Assembly (NCBI RefSeq): GCF_050947335.1 | Contig: NC_134983.1 | Location: 8,494,001 to 8,558,000 of the forward strand | DNA: 64,000 nt | Source: Megachile rotundata | Lineage: Eukaryota; Arthropoda; Insecta; Hymenoptera; Megachilidae | Reading direction: 5' to 3' | Shown here: positions 11,033 through 22,700 of the stretch, piece after piece | How the letters are laid out: each line of letters opens with the position of its first letter | How positions within the stretch are numbered: the first letter of the stretch is position 1 | Program-made: the position numbers and the translations under genes | Notes under the pieces: model-generated | Told to the model about the DNA's origin: nothing | Database searches by the model: none | What the model saw: only the letters and a program-made list of their open reading frames with translations

Positions 11033-14000
11033 CGATATTTATACTATATGGTTCTCTTTAGACTGTATGGACTACATGAAAATCCATATTTCGCTCTACT
11101 AATCGCGTACAAAGTTTCGGTGTTGTAAAATCTGACGGGCTCATCAAGCAGTCGAATATAAATCAAAACGCCGCGTCATAATATCACGGCGAAAGGGTTT
11201 TCTCAGGGTGGACAGACATTGTCCTATGTACCGTCTGTGAGCTGCGGAAAAGGGAAAGGTAGGGACGCCATCCGGTTTCGGAAACAAAGGAAAGTTGGCG
11301 ACTACCACGACGAGTTGGCTCGCGCTAAGAGTATTTGGGCCGAGTTAACCCTTTTTCTCCGTTCGACCTGCACCCCACTCGGCGAACACACCGACCCCAG
11401 GGTATGAGTTACCCTTTATTTCCGGCGAACGTTGTCCAACAAGGCGTTCACCACAATAGGCCGAACTTTTCATTGTGTCTAGCTGGCCGTACACGTTCAC
11501 GTTGGATTTGCGCACACGTACACACCGTTTCCGTTAGACGTTCACAGACAGTACCAACGCTGCAGAGGATCTCGGGATGTTGAACGAAAGCCAATTTCTG
11601 ATCTACCATACTTAATTGTTGCTCGTACTGGTACTACGTTCGATCAACAAGATAATAATGCGTTATGGACTACTTGGAAACTGGACACGAGAAATTTGCA
11701 GCGTTTCTTAGCAAACTAGACTCCTCATTTTTATACGAGAAATGTGCTAATATTCACCAGAGATGAACATTCATTTTTTTAACCAATATTATCAGTTATT
11801 CATATTGTTCTATTACGATCAACATCACTGCAGCAACTTTTGCATTTTATCGATACACAATAATTTTCTTATTTTGTATTTTTAAATAGTAGTAATGTTA
11901 GAATATATTAACTCATAAAGCTCCAAAAAAGTTTGATAAAATGTAGTTTAATACAAATTAATTTCTTTTTAAATTGAGAGCGATTATAATATGATATTTT
12001 GCTACGTTTAATACCAGACAAAAGCTTTCAAGCATCAGCCACTTCGTGGAAATTCTTGCCTGCAATACGAGCTTTTTACAAACGTGTACTGGCTTACTCG
12101 TTTACGTACGACAAGAAACGTATCGGTTCAGCAGGAGATTGTATCCAATTAGAGGCAGTCTCGACCCAGTTGTTGCGAAAGGATCAGTCTGACGTAACGT
12201 ATTTACATTCGTGTTCAGCAGAACCTGAAAATAGAAATCAATTAGAGTGACGAATAATAGCATGCGCTCATCGATCTGACTCCGTAACATTCTGAATTAT
12301 TTATCTTTTAAATATTCATTTTAGTCGACGATCTCGACGAAGTATGACTTATCTGGAAACTATTTTCGCTTGGACCGTATCTATGAGTATAAATAAATTA
12401 TGGAAAATGTTATAACGACTTGGATAAGTATAACAAAGGGCTTAATTTTGAATGGTACTTCAATAAAATTTATGAGATGTTTAATCTTGATAAATATTTA
12501 ATTTTGACGTTCTAAACGTTTCTCATCGAGCAGCATAAAATGTTAGCAATGTCCCCCAATAAAAAGGTAATTGATATGCATTTCATCGTCTGAAATTTTG
12601 TTCGATCGAAACAGTTGTACAAACGACAGTGCAAAAGATATGTAGTCGGAAATGTTTTGAACATTGCATATTTGCCGCGCATTGCTGCGAACAGTTGTCG
12701 TTGAAAGTTACGGCACAGCTTAGGTAGCCTTGATCTTCCGGCATGTCTCATTTCCGCTTTGTCTTTAGTCATGACGCGTTTAGGTGGTATGCCAAGAATG
12801 GTAAGCGGTAGTGATAGTTTGCTTTAGTTTGCTAAACCTCAGACGTCTCGGGTTCAAACGTCACCTCCGTAACTTAGTCAACCCTAAAACCACAAGTGCA
12901 CCTATGATGCACCCTTTATCAACGATCGTTTCATTCAATATCAAGAGTACTATGGTAACCCTAACTCTCAAGGCGATCCAGGAAAATAACGTTCAACGAA
13001 ATTAAATTCACTTGTATGGATGTTCTGTTATAGTAAATAGGAACGTGGGAAAATGCATATGGGAACATATTATGAGTTAGAATACATATTACAGTGAGAG
13101 GATTAGACCTATGTCTACGCAATTTTCTAGCGATAAAATAGTTTACTTTTCTTTCTTTCTTTTCTTCACAAATTCACGTTTGTAGTTTCAAATCAATACT
13201 ACATCCCTATTATCGATAACATTTAATATGAGTCCCCTTTCTTTATACACTAAAGATATGAGCGAAAATAACATACGTAATAAATGTGAAAATCCCCCAA
13301 AATTTTCTGCAGTACTAATTCTACCTATCAGGAAAATAAAATAATTAGAACAGCTACAGAATATCGTCCTTTATTTTCTTAATCTTTGAAACTCGACTCA
13401 TCGTATATACTTCATATATCAAGTGACCGCAAAGAGACCGAGCAGGTAAAAACGTTCTTTCCAGATATACGGTACAAAACAATACTCTGGTGTTTACAGT
13501 AGCGGATTTAAAAGGTTCGCAGCAAAAACGATTGACCGTTTCTCGGTGTTAAACGGTCCCAGTGAAATGATCCATTAGTCTAACGGCAGCTGGATTCCTC
13601 GGAGGCGTTAACCGCTCCCCTAGCAATTAACCTGTATCACGGTTAATCATTAACTCATTATGCCGTGACAGATAGAATTTCATCGTGCAACGATCAAATA
13701 TCATGTTGGCTTTCCAGTAACCTAATATTCACTGTCACAATAGCCGTTCACCATCCGGGTTACTATTTACTTCGATAAAGCGTCGTCGCATATATAATTA
13801 AGTTCCCGTGGTGCTCGCAGCGTGCAGTATTCACGTGCAGTATCGTCACGACGCTCGGGACAGCCGGTGTACTCAAGCGAGATAATTGAATAGGGTTTTC
13901 GGCCTGGTGGCTGCACCTACTCACCCTGGAGGAATGGACTGTACAGCTATGGATGTATTGTTCGAGCTCAGCCACAGGAACGCTCTCGGATGTCGATATA

Positions 14001-15329
14001 TCCAGTTGCTTTTGGACAGCCAATTGCGAACCGGGCTTAATTAAGGTCGACCAGATTCCATCGAAATAATTATGTTACCCACCTCCCCTTTTTTAATCGT
14101 GACCGAGCAATCCAAACCGCAGTCCCAAGCAATTAATACCGTTTTCGGTGGCTGCCCCACTCGAATTTTACTGAATTCAAGGAATATGAGATAATACATG
14201 CCATAAAACGAAAGACTCCTTTTTACTCTGGCTTGTCCACTGCTTATTTCATTTCGTTATGAATTGCAAATTAGACTATCTATCGAAACCAAATGACGCT
14301 AGAAATAACGGCATAACTTTCGATAAATAATTACATAATTTTGGATTGAAAGTGGAGGAATCTGAAATATCAACTAATAAACTATTCTTTACTTTAATGA
14401 AATATGAGAGATATTTCAAGAATAACACAATGATAAATTTTTGAAATATAGAATGTAGAATTTGAAACTTATCTTTTGACTGGTAGTTCTATTGCTGAAG
14501 AATCTCAAATATTATTTACTATTTAATACATCTTTTAATTCAAGTATTGGTTAACAATTTCAGACATTAATAACTAACACTTAAGTACCTGATTCACTCA
14601 ACTTAACTTAAGCAAGTAAATGCACGAAGAAATCTACTAAAGAAAATAGACAAATATTTGTAATCGCGACTGCACTATTTTGAGGTTATAGTTCACTTAT
14701 TCATTTCGTATAAATTTCGTAAATTAAAAACGAGCCTCCACAGAATAAAGCCGAGTTCGACTCGTTCATTGATTTACAAGTTCTCACAGCTTTTTCACAC
14801 GAACGAACAAAGTTTGTTCGCGATTCTGTGGTCAATAGCCGCGCGTGACGTTTTTAATTAACGTGAGTTTCGCACGCGATATGCGCACGTGATCTTGTAT
14901 CGTACATCGTTCTAGTTCTCAATGTAAATTAGTGACGAAATCACGCGGACATCAAGGTGTATTTAGATAATTTTTAGCAGCGAAATGTTTGATTAGGCGT
15001 TTGTACACGTCGTCATCGCGATTTTAATGGCGGTCAAATTACGGAGAGATAAGCTGGTTACTTGAGTTACATGTAAGCACATAACGTTTTGATGAGACTT
15101 TCGATGTTAGGTGGTCATGTGATTGTTTATCGTTTCTATTACATTACACTTTTCGTGGATTCTTCAGCTGTTTTTACTCTTTTCTTACTGATTTTAAATT
15201 TTATTTATTAAGATATTAATTGAATAAATGAAATGAAGATACCAAATAAAATCATCTTCTAGTATCATGATTTTGTACAAAGGAAATAAATGGTCTATTG
15301 ATTTGAAATTGAATAAGAATAGAAAGGAA
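11033..15329. other. unique sequence, no supported gene
   Basis: Several GC-richer patches (about 11200-11580, 13480-14060, 14740-15060) sit among AT-rich tracts. Open frames stay below about 90 codons and have no domain. A tRNA-like GGGTTCAAAC box near 12850 lacks a supporting fold. A perfect 8-bp palindrome CGAACAAA-G-TTTGTTCG lies at 14804-14820. Nothing else is supportable. Confidence 0.5.
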
Positions 15330-16195
15330 TCTGGTGATTTAGAAATTTGATGAATTGAAGATTTAAAAAAATTAAGAATTTGGATGTGTAGCAATTTTGA
15401 AATGTGGAAACTTGTGAAATTTTTGAAACTTGGAAAGTTTGGGATTTTTGCGAATTTGCGAATTTGGGAATTTGTGAAATTTGCAAATTTGGAACTTGAG
15501 AAATTTGGGAATTTTGCAAATTTGAGAATTTGGGAAATTAGGAATTTGGGAACTTGGGAATTTGGGAATTTGGGAAATTAGGATTTTGGGAATTTGGAAC
15601 TTGAGAAATTTTGGAATTTTGCAAATTTGGGAATTTAGGAAATTAGGAATTTGGGAACTTGGGAACTTGGGAATTTGGGAATTTGGGAAATTAGGATTTT
15701 GGGAATTTGGGAATTTGGAACTTGAGAAATTTTGGAATTTTGCAAATTTGGGAATTTAGGAAATTAGGAATTTGGGAACTTTGGAACTTGGGAACTTGGG
15801 AATTTGGGAACTTGGGAACTTGGGAACTTGAGAACTTGGGAACTTGGGAATTTGGGAATTTGGGAATTTGGGAATTTGGGAATTTAGGAATTTGAGAATT
15901 TGCAAATTTGTAAATTTGGGAAATTAGGAATTTGGGAACTTGCGAATTTGGGAATTTGGGAATTTGGAACTTGAGAAATTTTGGAATTTTGCAAATTTGA
16001 GAATTTAGGAAATTATGAATTTGGGAACTTGGGAACTTGGGAATTTGGGAATTTGGGAACTTTAGAAATTTTGCAAATTTGAGAATTTGGGAAATTAGGA
16101 ATTTGAGAATTTGGGAACTTGGGATTTTGGGAATTTGGGAAGATGGAAATTTGCCAATTTGCAAATATGAGAATTTGATAATTTGAAAATATGTC
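15330..16195. repeat. 8-bp minisatellite GGGAATTT/GGGAACTT
   Basis: This is a dense array of octamers, mainly GGGAATTT and GGGAACTT, with single-unit variants such as GCAAATTT and AAATTAGG. Longer stretches recur, for example the context GGAACTTGAGAAATTTTGG at about 15598, 15718 and 15966, which shows segmental duplication inside the array. On the minus strand it reads without stops as an IPKFPNSQ-type octapeptide repeat for 168 codons. A period of 8 gives the same peptide in every frame, so one stop-free unit makes the whole array open. I do not regard it as a gene. Confidence 0.95.
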
Positions 16196-17040
16196 AAGGT
16201 ATATCATTAACTCTTAAATCAAGTATCCAAGTTAAACATATCCCTATTCTCCACAATATTCTACGATGATCGGTCCATCCATCCCGATTGCCAGTCAAAA
16301 CATCGAATCGGTATTTTCGATCCCTTGACCGCTCAAGTGGACAGTCAGTCAGACAAACATAGCAAACAAGCACGTCTCTGTAGCGAACCACAAATGGCTG
16401 ATACGGTTGTCGTCACGCTACCAGTGTGATCGCGCTCGTGTACGTGGCCAATTATGAGCGGACCTTAATTAACAAGGGGTGCACAAAGCCGTTGCACTCC
16501 GAGAACAAGGAGGGCTTGCTGCGTGTCGCTGAGTTGATACTTCAACGACTGGATTCACTGTCGACAGACAACGCTGATTGCCTCTGGTACCCTGGGTTAT
16601 CGTCGACCTGCAGGAATCTACTGGCGTATGGATGATTGATACTTCTCCTTGACCGAACTAGACGATAATCGGATGATTGGTCTCTTTGTAACGGACTCGC
16701 AAAGCGATCGGATAACTCGCTTGAACCGACCTCTTCAGCGTAACGAATTACCGTAACGAACGGGCTACCTCGCTTCGGCAAACTGAAACTCGGCTACCAA
16801 TTGGTTACGCCTTCGAATATTCAGCAAATGATGGAGATTAGTTTTTGATGGGTGATAGTAATTACAGTGATTCGAATCCTCCATTAATTTATACTCTTCG
16901 AATAACTCTATTAGGTTAGTTTGTCAAGTCTTATTCGGATGGGATCATTTGACGCAGATGAACAATTGAAATTCGTTGCAAGGTAGGGATTTTGGTAGAT
17001 GGAAAATATAGTTTACTGTAAGCGTGTATTTTTGAAAACT
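16196..17040. other. unique sequence, no supported gene
   Basis: This is a moderately GC-rich patch with short frames on both strands and no domain. A CGTAACGAA word is repeated near 16739-16760. I see nothing I can assign. Confidence 0.55.
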
Positions 17041-17044
17041 TTCG

Positions 17045-17480
17045 AAACGGAGCTAGGAAGTTCGGAGAGTACGATGTTGGGGCTGTAGGGATTTCAGAGC
17101 ATATGAAGTTTGACACCTAGAGATTTTGGAGCTTGTGAAGTCGAGGTCATAGGGATTGTAGAACACATGAAGTTTGGGATCTAGGGATTGTAGAACATGT
17201 GAAGTTGAGAGTCTAGGGATTTCGGAGCATATGAGGTTAGGAACATAAGGATTTTCAAACATATGATGTTGAGGACATAGGCATTTTGGAACATATGAAG
17301 TTGGGGCGTAGGGGTTATGGAACATATGAAGTTTGAGACCTATGGGTTTTTCAGCATGTGAAGTTGAGGATCCAGGGATTTCAGAGCATATGAAGTCAAG
17401 AACATAAGGATTTCGAAGCATATGTATAAGTTGGGGCATAGAAATTTTGGAGCATGTGAGCTGCATATGTGGAGCATATA
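17045..17480. repeat. 33-bp minisatellite
   Basis: About 12-13 diverged copies of a unit near 33 bp have the consensus parts GGGATTT-GGAGCATATGAAGTT and GAG-ACATA. Because 33 is a multiple of three, the minus strand stays open for 146 codons at 17053-17493 as an 11-residue repeat of the type HMF-NPYVPNL. There is no signal peptide or known domain, and the units differ by both silent and replacement changes. The frame is best seen as a by-product of the period. Confidence 0.85.
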
Positions 17481-17510
17481 AAGATCTACTCACCCTACTA
17501 AAACATATAT

Positions 17511-17823
17511 AAATTTAGAGAGTTGATGATTGTAAATTAGTGAGTTAAAAAACTTAAAAAGTGTGAAACCCGGAAATATGTAAATTTGCAAATTAAGAAA
17601 TGTTTAAATTCACATATGTGTACGTATCTAACACACATGTTCATCTTACCCGAGTCACTCTACGAAGAAATTTATAAATTTACGAAGTTGATCACTGTAA
17701 ATCAGTGAGTTAAGTATAAATATTTTGCAACCCACAATATGTAAATTTGCAAATCAAGTACGTTCAAGTTCACGCACGTGTACTTATCTAGCATGCATGT
17801 TCATCTTATCCGAGTCACCATAC
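17511..17823. repeat. two-copy tandem duplication of ~163 bp
   Basis: Copy 1 starts at 17511 (AAATTTAGAGAGTTGAT) and copy 2 at 17676 (AAATTTACGAAGTTGAT). They share GTAAAT-AGTGAGTTAA, ATATGTAAATTTGCAAAT, GTTCA-TTCAC, GTGTAC-TATCTA and CATGTTCATCTTA-CCGAGTCAC. Corresponding ends lie at about 17660 and 17820. The array follows the 33-bp minisatellite directly, so this 0.8 kb interval has been duplicated at two scales. Confidence 0.85.
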
Positions 17824-18505
17824 ACAGCATTAAGAACGAACATTTCTTTGTTGGTCGCAGCATGTACAAAGTAGGACACTTGAAGCGGTTATCAAGGCAG
17901 GGTCTTTGCAGTCGCGATTACAATCATACAAAGAAGCGGAACGCGGCGAGTAAAATCGCGACAAGATTCGCACGGCATCACAATGCTATCGCATGTCCCG
18001 CCATTTATTTTACTTCTGTCGTAGTTTGAACAAAAAGCGATGCGGCGCGACGACCACGACACGACGACGACGCTCCTCAGCTTGTCAAAAAGCCGTGCAG
18101 ACGTCCCCTATTTATTATGTCGTTGCCGCGTGGCGATAAATTCCCGTGAATTTACAGCGTCGGAAAAGCGGCACGGCATGCCACGTCGCGAATATTATTC
18201 ACCGCACGCGGCTGTTATTTGGTGTCATTTCGAAGCCGTGCTGTCCTGCCAGCTACCGACTCTGTCAATTCGACACGACGGAGAAATTCCAGTCGAAAGA
18301 CGCCGATTATGCGACGCCGTGAATCGCAATACCCTCCGTTCAATTCTGATCGAACGTGAATCGACGACTAATGGTCCCAAACCTCTACTCTTTGCTTTCT
18401 TATTTTTTTATTCTGTTATTTACTATTTTCTACATGGTATCTTTTAATGTAGAAATCAGGAGTACTTTTTCACGCGAAAATTTTCAGAAAACCATCATGT
18501 TAGAT
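17824..18505. other. GC-richer unique patch, no supported gene
   Basis: The stretch at about 17930-18380 is clearly richer in GC and CpG than its surroundings. A 135-codon ATG frame runs through 18040-18447 on the plus strand. Its protein has no recognisable domain and ends in a short hydrophobic, phenylalanine-rich tail encoded by AT-rich sequence. I see no splice or promoter arrangement that makes it convincing. Confidence 0.45.
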
Positions 18506-18571
18506 GGTGATACACGTGTGTGTACACGGTGATACACATATGTGTACGCGATGATACACATATGTGTACGC
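18506..18571. repeat. 22-bp tandem repeat with internal palindrome
   Basis: Three units of 22 bp start at 18506, 18528 and 18550, each of the form GGTGATACACATATGTGTAC plus two bases. The core TACACATATGTGTA is a perfect palindrome in units 2 and 3; unit 1 has TACACGTGTGTGTA. The array can therefore fold into three successive hairpins or a cruciform. Confidence 0.9.
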
Positions 18572-20519
18572 GGTGTTTGCTGCTGTCTGACAGAAGTTTA
18601 ATACAAAAGTTGCAGAGTATTGAGTGCATAAGAAATAAAGATTTATATTTAAATTCATAATTATTGTAAATAATTGCTATTTAAATATTAATATTATTTG
18701 ACTATAAAAACAGTAAAATTTCTTAGTGAAATTCAAAGAATCAATTTCTTAGCTTCCCACCATTAAAAACAAGACTAACATCATTTACACTGTGAAAATC
18801 GTTCCTGTTGAAGTACAAAGACTACCGAAACAATAAACCCTTATTTCTTTTAGTATTTGAACGAGGTTGATCTGTTATCTCCGTCTCTCCGTTCTGTCGA
18901 TACCTCTATTACACAACCCGATTGCGTTTCTCGTGATGCAACAACGGCTATCACCGTTTCCCGTAGCACGATCGCGAAAGATCTGGCTGATCTTCGCCTC
19001 GATCGGCGACGAGGAAAGCAAATGTCCCGGTAAATGGAAAGAGCTATGCAGTAGAATCTATATGGAAATGATGCGTCGACTTTAGCCACGAGGATTTACG
19101 CGGAGCTCGGAGTTCACGGATATGGAGTCCCGGTGTACGTGAGCACGTATAAAACCGGTCAGGATCGGGAAACAGGCGGCGGAGAGCCGGGATTTCGCGC
19201 GAGGGAAACGAAAATTTTTATATTCCCATTCTGTGATAAATAAGACCACGAGTAGTATCGTGGCGTGGTATCGGGCTGTGGAAAATAGGAAAGGATGATC
19301 GAAGAACGTCGTTCCTTACGACCCGCTTATTATTTTCTGATGGAGGAATTTTCTGGTGAAACGTGAACTTCCATCTCGAACGCTCTCTTATTTTTTCCCT
19401 GAAAAATTGGTTTGTTTAATTTTGCGGTGAACTGATTGTCTATTTAAAGACACAAAATCAAAAGTAATATAAATTCTTAAAATTAAGAACGTGACTAAAT
19501 TCTTAAAATTAGGAATGTAACTAAATTCTTAAAATTAGGAATCTAGAGAAGAATCTGAAATGCGAGAACAAAGTATGATGAATTCAACGAAAATTGAGTA
19601 ACAGAAAAAGAAGTTGCTCAAATTTCCAGTTAGAACTTTGTTTCAAATACACGACAAGCATTCCGCATTAACCTAATAGAAAGAGTAAAGCCACGACAAG
19701 CAGAAGAAACCGTGGAAACAAAGTAAACGAGAGTTACGAAGTCCGTTTTATCAGAAGCTTACATTCGCGAACTTCAACTTGAAAGTTTCAGCGACGATCC
19801 GCATGAAGATTCGAAAATGCATCGCGTTCTCCGGTGCGGTAAAAACGTGACGGTTCTTTATAAAACGATGTAAATTTCAACTTCGTTCACAACCACCCTG
19901 GGTAGATTCAGCGTGTTCAACGCCGTTCAGAAATTCTCGCACGGAAATGATTTAGTCGAGCTTATATCTCGGCGAATCTAAGTCTAAATCGAGTTTTCAA
20001 TTTCAACCGGCGAAGGGCTAGTAGCATCGCGACTTTAGAGAGCGTCCGGGGTCCCTAGTGGCTGGGTCGGCTCGTTCGATGAATTTCAACAAGCTTCCAC
20101 GAATTTCTCGGACACGTTTCATCAGCTACCTTGTCCACATTAGTCGAGGGTTCTATATATTCAAACTATAGCAATAGTTTGCTTTTTGGTACAGAAAATA
20201 AAAATTATAGGGTAATATAAGTAGATAGCTGTAATTCAAAAGTGAAACTTCACAGCCCATTTTTGTTAAGAAAAATGTTGTTCAGAATGACGTTAGCTAT
20301 AATCCTTTTCTGAGTAACATTAATGAGACACCTTTGTATGATACATGCAACCATCAGGGTGTTGACACTAGACCTATCGACACATGATTTGAACACATAA
20401 TGCACACATAATTTGAAGTTAACAATAAAATAGAAAAGTAAACAAACAGATGATGATATGTACATGAATTGATATACATATTAGTTCCTTATTTTAATAA
20501 AAATCAACAGAGATTTCAA
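18572..20519. other. unique sequence, no supported gene
   Basis: A GC-rich patch at about 18880-19300 has overlapping frames on both strands. A GTATAAAAC TATA-like string lies near 19148 with no clear initiator behind it. A further GC-rich stretch at about 19780-20140 shows no coding signal. I support only the small tandem repeat at 19470-19547, listed separately. Confidence 0.5.
19470..19547. repeat. 26-bp tandem triplication
   Basis: Three 26-bp units start at 19470, 19496 and 19522. Each reads TAAATTCTTAAAATTAGGAA or a one-base variant, then a short variable end. Identity is high, so the expansion is recent. Confidence 0.9.
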
Positions 20520-20880
20520 GAATATTTTGTGGTTCAAAAAGGAGACCTTGTAAATAAGTCAAATAACCTATTTGATAATTTCAGTCCTACGGAAATTTAA
20601 ATCTGAGTAACATATATGACAATGTTCAAAAAAGAAACCTTGTGAATGTGTCAAATGATACGTTCAATAGTTTCAGCACTAATTACAGAAATTTATTTCT
20701 CAATAAAAAGCATAATAGCATTTATTAAAGAAACCTTATGAACAAGTCCAATAATTTCAATACTAATTAAAGGAATTTAATTTTTAATACAATACACAGC
20801 AATGTCTAATAACCTTGTAAATTGGTCAAACAAACCATTTGATAATTTCAGTATCAAAAAAACTTAAAAAAATTCACGAC
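20520..20880. repeat. degenerate tandem repeat, about four copies of 80-96 bp
   Basis: ACCTTGTAAATAAGTCAAAT-like anchors lie at 20545, 20637, 20733 and 20812. Each is followed by ATTTGATAATTTCAGTACTAAT-like and AAATTTAAT-like strings. Spacings are 92, 96 and 79 bp. Identity between units is moderate. Confidence 0.75.
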
Positions 20881-21479
20881 AGCGTTTACAAAATAAAAGC
20901 TACAAAATGCAGTTATCACTACATTTTGTAAATCCAGAAACGAGGGAATTAACACATTTTCCTACAAATATCGACAAAAAGATAATGAAAAGAATCGTTA
21001 GTATCTAAAGTGCCTCGAAAACGAGATCGAGCCACGTTAACATAAATCGATATTTCAGTTTAGCTTCACCGGGAAGCCCGTATTTAAATTTGCAAACCTC
21101 TGGTCCGCATCGCACGCACATGTTCTCCAGAGATTTCGTTCGCGGGCTTGAAACCGCGAAACCGAATATTATTCCGAAAGTTCGGCCAAGTATAGCGTGG
21201 TTTGTGTTCTAACTCAAGCCGATGCCACACGTGCCATTACGATATTCGAAATGCCGAAAGTACGCGGCACCGATGCTCCCGTCTTCAAGATCGTAGAAAC
21301 TTTCGTCACGGTGGTGAACGGAAAACTTTCCTGGCGAATATGTGCGCTCGCGAAAGGTCGAGAAAATGCAAACCGATGGAAAATTTACGCACTCGTGAAC
21401 GGGCCGGGTCGAGGAAAATCCTGGACACTCGCTCCATGTAAAGTAGAGGAGAGTTCGATTTTGCTGGACGTTAGTAGAC
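20881..21479 (+). other. unique patch with an unassigned open frame
   Basis: One plus-strand frame is open from about 21052 to 21550. Its first ATG is near 21251 and it ends inside the repeat array that follows. It contains two loosely similar stretches (a W-I-ALAKG-like and a W-IYALVNGPG-like segment). I recognise no domain. Its C-terminal end running into minisatellite argues against a conserved protein. It could be a chance frame in a GC-richer patch. Confidence 0.25.
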
Positions 21480-22700
21480 GTATTGATCGCGAGAAATTTG
21501 GGATTTGGAGATTTAAGGTAAGTGGGAATGTTAGGTTTCTGGGAAACTGAGAATTAGAAGAAGTTGGGAATTTTAGATTTGGAAATTTTGGGAGAAAGAA
21601 ATATGAGGATTCTAGTATTGCAAAATTTGAGAATTTTTGAACTTTGGAAATATACAGAATATTGAGGAATTTTAGAATTGGAAAATTTTGCAATTTGAGA
21701 ATTTAAAATTTTGGAATTTGAGAATTTGGGATTTTGAGAATCTTGGAATTGGATATTTTTTGAATTTGAGAATTGAAGAATTTTGAAATAGGAAAATTTT
21801 AAAATTTGAGAATTTTGGAATTGGAAAATTTGGAATTTAAGAATTTTGAAGTTGGAGAATTTTGTAATGTGAGAATTTTGGAATTGGCGAATTTTGGAAT
21901 TGGAGAATTCTGAAATTTGAAAATATTGGAATTTGAGAATTTTGGAATTTGACAACTTTGGAATTTGAAATTTTTGGAATTTGAGATTTTTGGAATTTGA
22001 CAACTTTGGAATTTGTGAATTATGGAATTGGCGAATTTTGGAATTTGAAAATTTTGGAATTGGAGAATTCTGGAATTTGAGAGTTTTGGAATTTGAGAAT
22101 TTTGGAATTTGTGAATTATGGAATTGGCGAATTTTGGAATTTGAAAATTTTGGAATTGGAGAATTCTGGAATTTGAGAGTTTTGGAATTTGAGAATTTTG
22201 GAATTTGTGCAACTTTGGAATTTGAGAATTTTGGAATTGGCGAATTTTGGAATTTGAAAATTTTGGAATTGGAGAATTCTGGAATTTGAGAAGTTTGGAA
22301 TTGGAGAATTCTGGAATTTGAGAGTTTTGGAATTTGAGAATTTTGGAATTTGTGAATTATGGAATTGGCGAATTTTGGAATTTGAAAATTTTGGAATTGG
22401 AGAATTCTGGAATTTGAGAGTTTTGGAATTTGAGAATTTTGGAATTTGTGCAACTTTGGAATTTGAGAATTTTGGAATTGGCGAATTTTGGAATTTGAAA
22501 ATTTTGGAATTGGAGAATTCTGGAATTTGAGAAGTTTGGAATTGGAGAATTCTGGAATTTGAGAATTTTGGAATTTGACAACTTTGGAATTAAAAAATTT
22601 TGGAATTTGACAGTTTTTGAAATTGGAAAATTTGGAAACTTGAGAATACAATCATAGAAAAATATTAAAAACTTAGAAATTTGAGAATTTAAGAAATTGC
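21480..22700. repeat. 16-bp minisatellite TTTTGGAATTTGAGAA
   Basis: About 1.2 kb of tandem units has a basic period of 16 bp (two related octamers, GAATTTTG and GAATTTGA). The edges are diverged and the centre is homogeneous. The minus strand is open for 365 codons (21554-22651) as an F/Q/N/S/K/I-rich repeat, because the unit carries no stop in any frame. There is no ATG-led, domain-bearing gene here. A perfect 241-bp higher-order repeat sits in the centre and is listed separately. Confidence 0.95.
22065..22546. repeat. 241-bp higher-order repeat, two perfect tandem copies
   Basis: GAATTCTGG marks fall at 22065, 22161, 22274, 22306, 22402, 22515 and 22547, so the spacing pattern 96-113-32 occurs twice. 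Copies 22065-22305 and 22306-22546 are identical by eye. Including flanks, about 271 bp repeats exactly at a shift of 241. Each copy holds 15 units of 16 bp plus one extra base. This shows a very recent duplication by unequal exchange or replication slippage, or an assembly duplication. Confidence 0.92.

Noticed and set aside
12785..12885. tRNA-like sequence around GGGTTCAAAC
   Set aside because: No consistent acceptor, D or anticodon stems could be paired by eye, and the T-arm stem does not close.
15330..16195. CRISPR array
   Set aside because: Contiguous octamers without unique spacers, in a eukaryote-like context; it is a minisatellite.
15691..16197. 168-codon minus-strand frame of IPKFPNSQ-type repeats
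   Set aside because: By-product of the 8-bp array; several overlapping frames give the same peptide.
18040..18447. 135-codon plus-strand ATG frame
   Set aside because: It lies in a CpG-rich patch where stops are rarer, has no domain, and ends in low-complexity AT-rich sequence.
21554..22651. 365-codon open frame on the minus strand, rich in F, Q, N, S, K, I
   Set aside because: It is the 16-bp minisatellite read in reverse. A stop-free unit with a period not divisible by three stays open in all frames, and it lacks an ATG start and any domain.
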